The notes beneath the pieces are model-generated. The model was given only the letters and a program-made list of their open reading frames with translations. It was not told where the DNA came from and did no database searches. The translations under genes and the position numbers were made by a program. 64,000 nt of DNA from positions 1,426,001 through 1,490,000 of the forward strand of contig NW_023503334.1 of the NCBI RefSeq assembly GCF_014529535.1. Reading direction: 5' to 3'. The DNA is from Bradysia coprophila. Its lineage: Eukaryota > Arthropoda > Insecta > Diptera > Sciaridae. How positions within the stretch are numbered: the stretch's first letter is position 1; every line of letters starts with the position of its first letter. Shown piece by piece: positions 61,461 to 64,000 of this stretch.

Positions 61461-62234
61461 ACAATCACAGATAAAAATATGGGCCTAGATCTAAATCCTT
61501 TTGGGATTAACAGTGCGTGACCGAATCTTTTTTTAAATTAAAATTTAATTCCTTCAGGGATTACTTAAAATTATTTCCAAACGAGTAATCCCTTAAGGAA
61601 TTAAATTTTAGTATTTTAGTACCTGACTTTTGACGCTTGTTTACTATTACGCTGAAATAAGAATCTTACTTTAATCTGTTCTTTCCTACTTTTACTTCAA
61701 AAAAGAAAAAGAAAAACGAATTTTTTTCGGATATGGTGATATTATAGCTTTTTAGGTGTTCTTATCTAAATGTCTGATATGAGAAGTGGTTTTTTTTGTG
61801 AATCTGGAATGAGAAATGTTTTTACTAAACAGAAATTGTTTTTTTTTTTAATTAACCTGACGATATTTGAACCCGGAACCTCCTGCACTCCATTCGACGA
61901 CCTTACCACTGCTACAATATCAATCCCAACGTGGCCTATTTTGAACCGTTGTTTCAGAGAAACTAATTCCTCGTGAGACCGCCAGTTCAAAGCTCACTAT
62001 TTTTTCATGATTAAAATTTGTATGCTTAGCCTGATATCGCAAGGCAGAATAAAGCATCGCGGTAGTCATTGAAACATTTTAAGACTTAACTAAAATAAAC
62101 CATCATCGTTCAATATTATTGCAGTCCTATTTTTAATTCCTGAAGTAATTACATTTTTTCAATTTTTAGCAACTTTTCTAAAGTAATCCCTTCGGACCTA
62201 AAAATTGTTATCCCATATTTTTATCTGTGATTGT
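61461..62234. mobile_element. 774-bp TIR element carrying a hairpin and a tRNA-like segment
   Basis: Termini start acaatcacagataaaaatat and are exact complements over 23 bp (61461-61483 and 62212-62234). No target duplication is clear. Within lie a hairpin (61536-61613, arms aattaaaatttaattcctt and its complement) and a tRNA-like minus-strand segment at 61850-61922. No transposase. Confidence 0.7.
61850..61922 (-). ncRNA. tRNA-derived SINE-like segment (pol III boxes)
   Basis: On the minus strand tagcagtggtaagg (complement of 61901-61914) fits an A box and gggttcaaata (complement of about 61867-61877) fits a B box, with tRNA-like spacing. A poly(A)-like run follows (complement of 61838-61849). 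The acceptor stem does not pair well, so this is a tRNA-derived SINE head or a decayed tRNA rather than a working tRNA gene. Confidence 0.45.
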
Positions 62235-62941
62235 TCAGAACACAGAACCTTATCGAGTGACCAATATTGCCAGTGATATCCTCAATCTTTTTTATAAATA
62301 ATAATACGCAAGTCGGAAGTCAAGGCACTCGCACCGAACCGAAATATGATGGCGACAATTTGTAGACTCTCTATGCTCCCTCGAGGAGTAAGATGACAGA
62401 TGATGATGAATACGCAATTCAATGAATGATATTAATGCCAGGACGAGTACAACAAAACGAAATCAAAGATAAACCCAGATGGCCACCATCCCAGCATCTG
62501 AACGAAAACGATATACATCAATCTTAAAATTGAACTCTTACATCATGATTGTTGAATGGAAACTGCACTCAAATTATAACCACGAATTATAAGAAATTAT
62601 GACCGCACAACAGTATGACTTTCGCTCACGTTGATTTCATCCAAACAATTGTAAATGAAATAAGATAATTGTACAGTCGCCGTACGTTCTGATTATTTGT
62701 CTCAATAAAGGTATAAAGATTGGATAATCAGGCTACACCGATAGTAAACTTGAAGCATTTGAGATTACTGGGGTATTGTTATATCTACGGTTTAGCGAAT
62801 TATGTCGTCATAATTTTTTTTTAGGTCGGTCGGAAAAAATGGCATTGTTTGTTATCTTACTTGTGTCAGACATATGCCAAGAACAAAAGATATTTTCAAA
62901 AGGACTAGAGTGAGCAATAAAGAAATGTTAATCAATAAAAC
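62235..62941. other. No recognised feature
   Basis: A/T-rich spacer between the TIR element and the GGT pseudogene. Confidence 0.5.
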
Positions 62942-63366
62942 GTGACCGTTGCAGCACAGGTCGATTGTTGGTTCAATTAAGGTTCTCATGGCATGCTTCC
63001 GTAGCGGTGATGCAGCTCCCACATTCCTTTCAATTCACCTGGAAATGCCACAGACCTGACAACATCAACAAAGTTTCCGTATACAACTACACAATTACCT
63101 GGTTCGATACATTGGTTTCATATCAACACCCACCCATACACAAAGAAAGTCAAAGCAACGAAGAATGGAATCAATGTCCAGATGTTCTAGGTATACCTAA
63201 TGCCAGTAACTTTTTCTACGCCAACAAACATGTCCTCAGAGGCTGCTTTAGGCGCCACTTCGCAAGCATTTAACGTTTCCCCATTGATTTTGTGTAAATT
63301 GTAACAAAAAGTCCACCACCCAATCCGCCCAACTGCGGAACCGCAACTACTTCACAAAATAAAGTT
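62942..63366 (-). pseudogene. Gamma-glutamyltransferase pseudogene fragment
   Basis: Two exon-like pieces on the minus strand match GGT2. 63202-63366 corresponds to LFCE through VTGI (with GGLGGGLF and APKAASEDMFVG recognisable). 62942-63060 corresponds to SVAFPGELKGMWELHHRYGS and the LIEP segment. Splice-like borders remain around the 140-bp intron. A short deletion shifts the frame in the first piece, and a 1-bp loss at the conserved Trp codon shifts the second. Both outer ends are truncated, the left one at an A/T-rich junction and the right one close to a retrotransposon fragment. Clearly non-functional; it represents a third copy in the cluster. Confidence 0.85.
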
Positions 63367-63450
63367 ATTCTCTTTATTTAAATATGCGAAAAAAAAGGCT
63401 GCTCACAATGATGCAGCCCGTAAAAAAACGATCTTTTCAAAAATCAAAGG

Positions 63451-64000
63451 TTACAAAACATAAAAATCATCTACTCTATCCGTTCCCAAAGTCCCCAAAA
63501 TACACGCAGCGTTGCCTCTTTGTATCGCAATTGAAATTTTCTGCAATAAATAATCCATTGATCGCGGTTCCCCTGAAGTGGCCTTTATAATTTTTCCTAA
63601 TTTCTCAATGAATTTCTTTGTTTCAGGTCCCATACAGCCTAAAGTCTCGAAAGCTAGAGGAGTAAACAAATAATTTTCTTTTAAACGCTTATAATGATTG
63701 TGTTTAAATCTTTCTGCGTTGTCCGCAATCGACCGCTGTTTCTTGCTAGATTCATTAATGTATGAAGGCGCCAATGTATCTCTTATGGTTACATCCCAAA
63801 TAAGAGATTTACCATGACTCCATGGAATCAGGGTCATTCCATCAGGTCTTTTACCATCATCTCTAGACATACCTGGCGGTTGTAACATGGTTGGAAATCC
63901 TGCTGAAGAAAATGCATGAGAAAAAACTTTGTTGACTTCATCATGCGCAGCAATTTTTTTAATTTTCATTTTGCATGATAAGCCGTGTAAGCCATCCTTT
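63451..64000 (-). CDS. C-terminal part of a non-LTR retrotransposon protein (partial)
   Basis: The frame is open from the right window edge (minus strand) to a stop at 63451-63453, at least 182 residues. The edge encodes KDGLHGLSCK, then AAHDEVNKVF, PPGMSRDDGKRPDGMTLIPW, IWDVTIRDTLAPSYI, FTPLAFETLGCMGPE and a tail with SIAIQRGNAACILGTL. This block is the widely found C-terminal region of insect and invertebrate reverse-transcriptase proteins. The RPDG and downstream W-D-V-T spacing fits the PD...D motif of restriction-like endonuclease LINEs, an inference from spacing. The reverse transcriptase itself would lie outside the window. No stop or frameshift is seen in the visible part, so the copy may be recent. 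It sits beside the GGT pseudogene and may have helped truncate it. Confidence 0.75.
   Translation of the reverse strand, partial: KDGLHGLSCKMKIKKIAAHDEVNKVFSHAFSSAGFPTMLQPPGMSRDDGKRPDGMTLIPWSHGKSLIWDVTIRDTLAPSYINESSKKQRSIADNAERFKHNHYKRLKENYLFTPLAFETLGCMGPETKKFIEKLGKIIKATSGEPRSMDYLLQKISIAIQRGNAACILGTLGTDRVDDFYVL

Overview
The window is an A/T-rich eukaryotic nuclear segment that reads as an insect genome. The genes are split by short GT-AG introns, the intergenic space is filled with hairpin-type DNA elements (MITEs), and every recognisable gene is an animal housekeeping or metabolic gene. The repeat-rich, A/T-rich character and short introns suggest a dipteran, possibly a nematoceran fly; that placement is inference only. 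No bacterial, organellar or viral genes were recognised.

Layout. 1-14 kb is mostly non-coding, with a coding-looking fragment cut by the left edge, a cluster of nested hairpin elements (4.98-5.77 kb), an interspersed repeat (6.2-7.3 kb) and several MITEs. 14.1-15.3 kb (+) carries the 3' exons of a TBL2-like WD-repeat protein. 17.4-18.2 kb (+) is a complete three-exon SPRING (C12orf49) gene. 19.9-22.5 kb and 23.5-24.8 kb (both -) are two isoaspartyl peptidase/L-asparaginase paralogues; the second has an added signal peptide. 25.4-27.2 kb is a 1.8-kb near-perfect inverted repeat. 27-54 kb is largely an archive of mobile elements: modular hairpin clusters, a hAT-type element with an 8-bp target duplication, a Penelope-like endonuclease remnant, a 2.5-kb Foldback-like element with a 9-bp target duplication, and others. 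54.3-57.3 kb (+) and 58.9-60.9 kb (-) are two tail-to-tail gamma-glutamyltransferase (GGT) genes. 62.9-63.4 kb is a broken third GGT copy. The right edge is the C-terminal part of a non-LTR retrotransposon protein with a restriction-like endonuclease motif.

How the genes relate. The asparaginases and the GGTs are both self-cleaving N-terminal-threonine (Ntn) hydrolases of amino-acid and glutathione salvage. Four apparently functional genes plus one pseudogene lie within about 44 kb. The two GGT genes share exon boundaries and phases almost exactly (three exons of identical length, 191, 241 and 267 nt), so they are local duplicates. TBL2 and SPRING are unrelated single-copy genes. Exon coordinates were worked out by hand from splice signals and family conservation; first exons of TBL2 and of both GGTs were not found.
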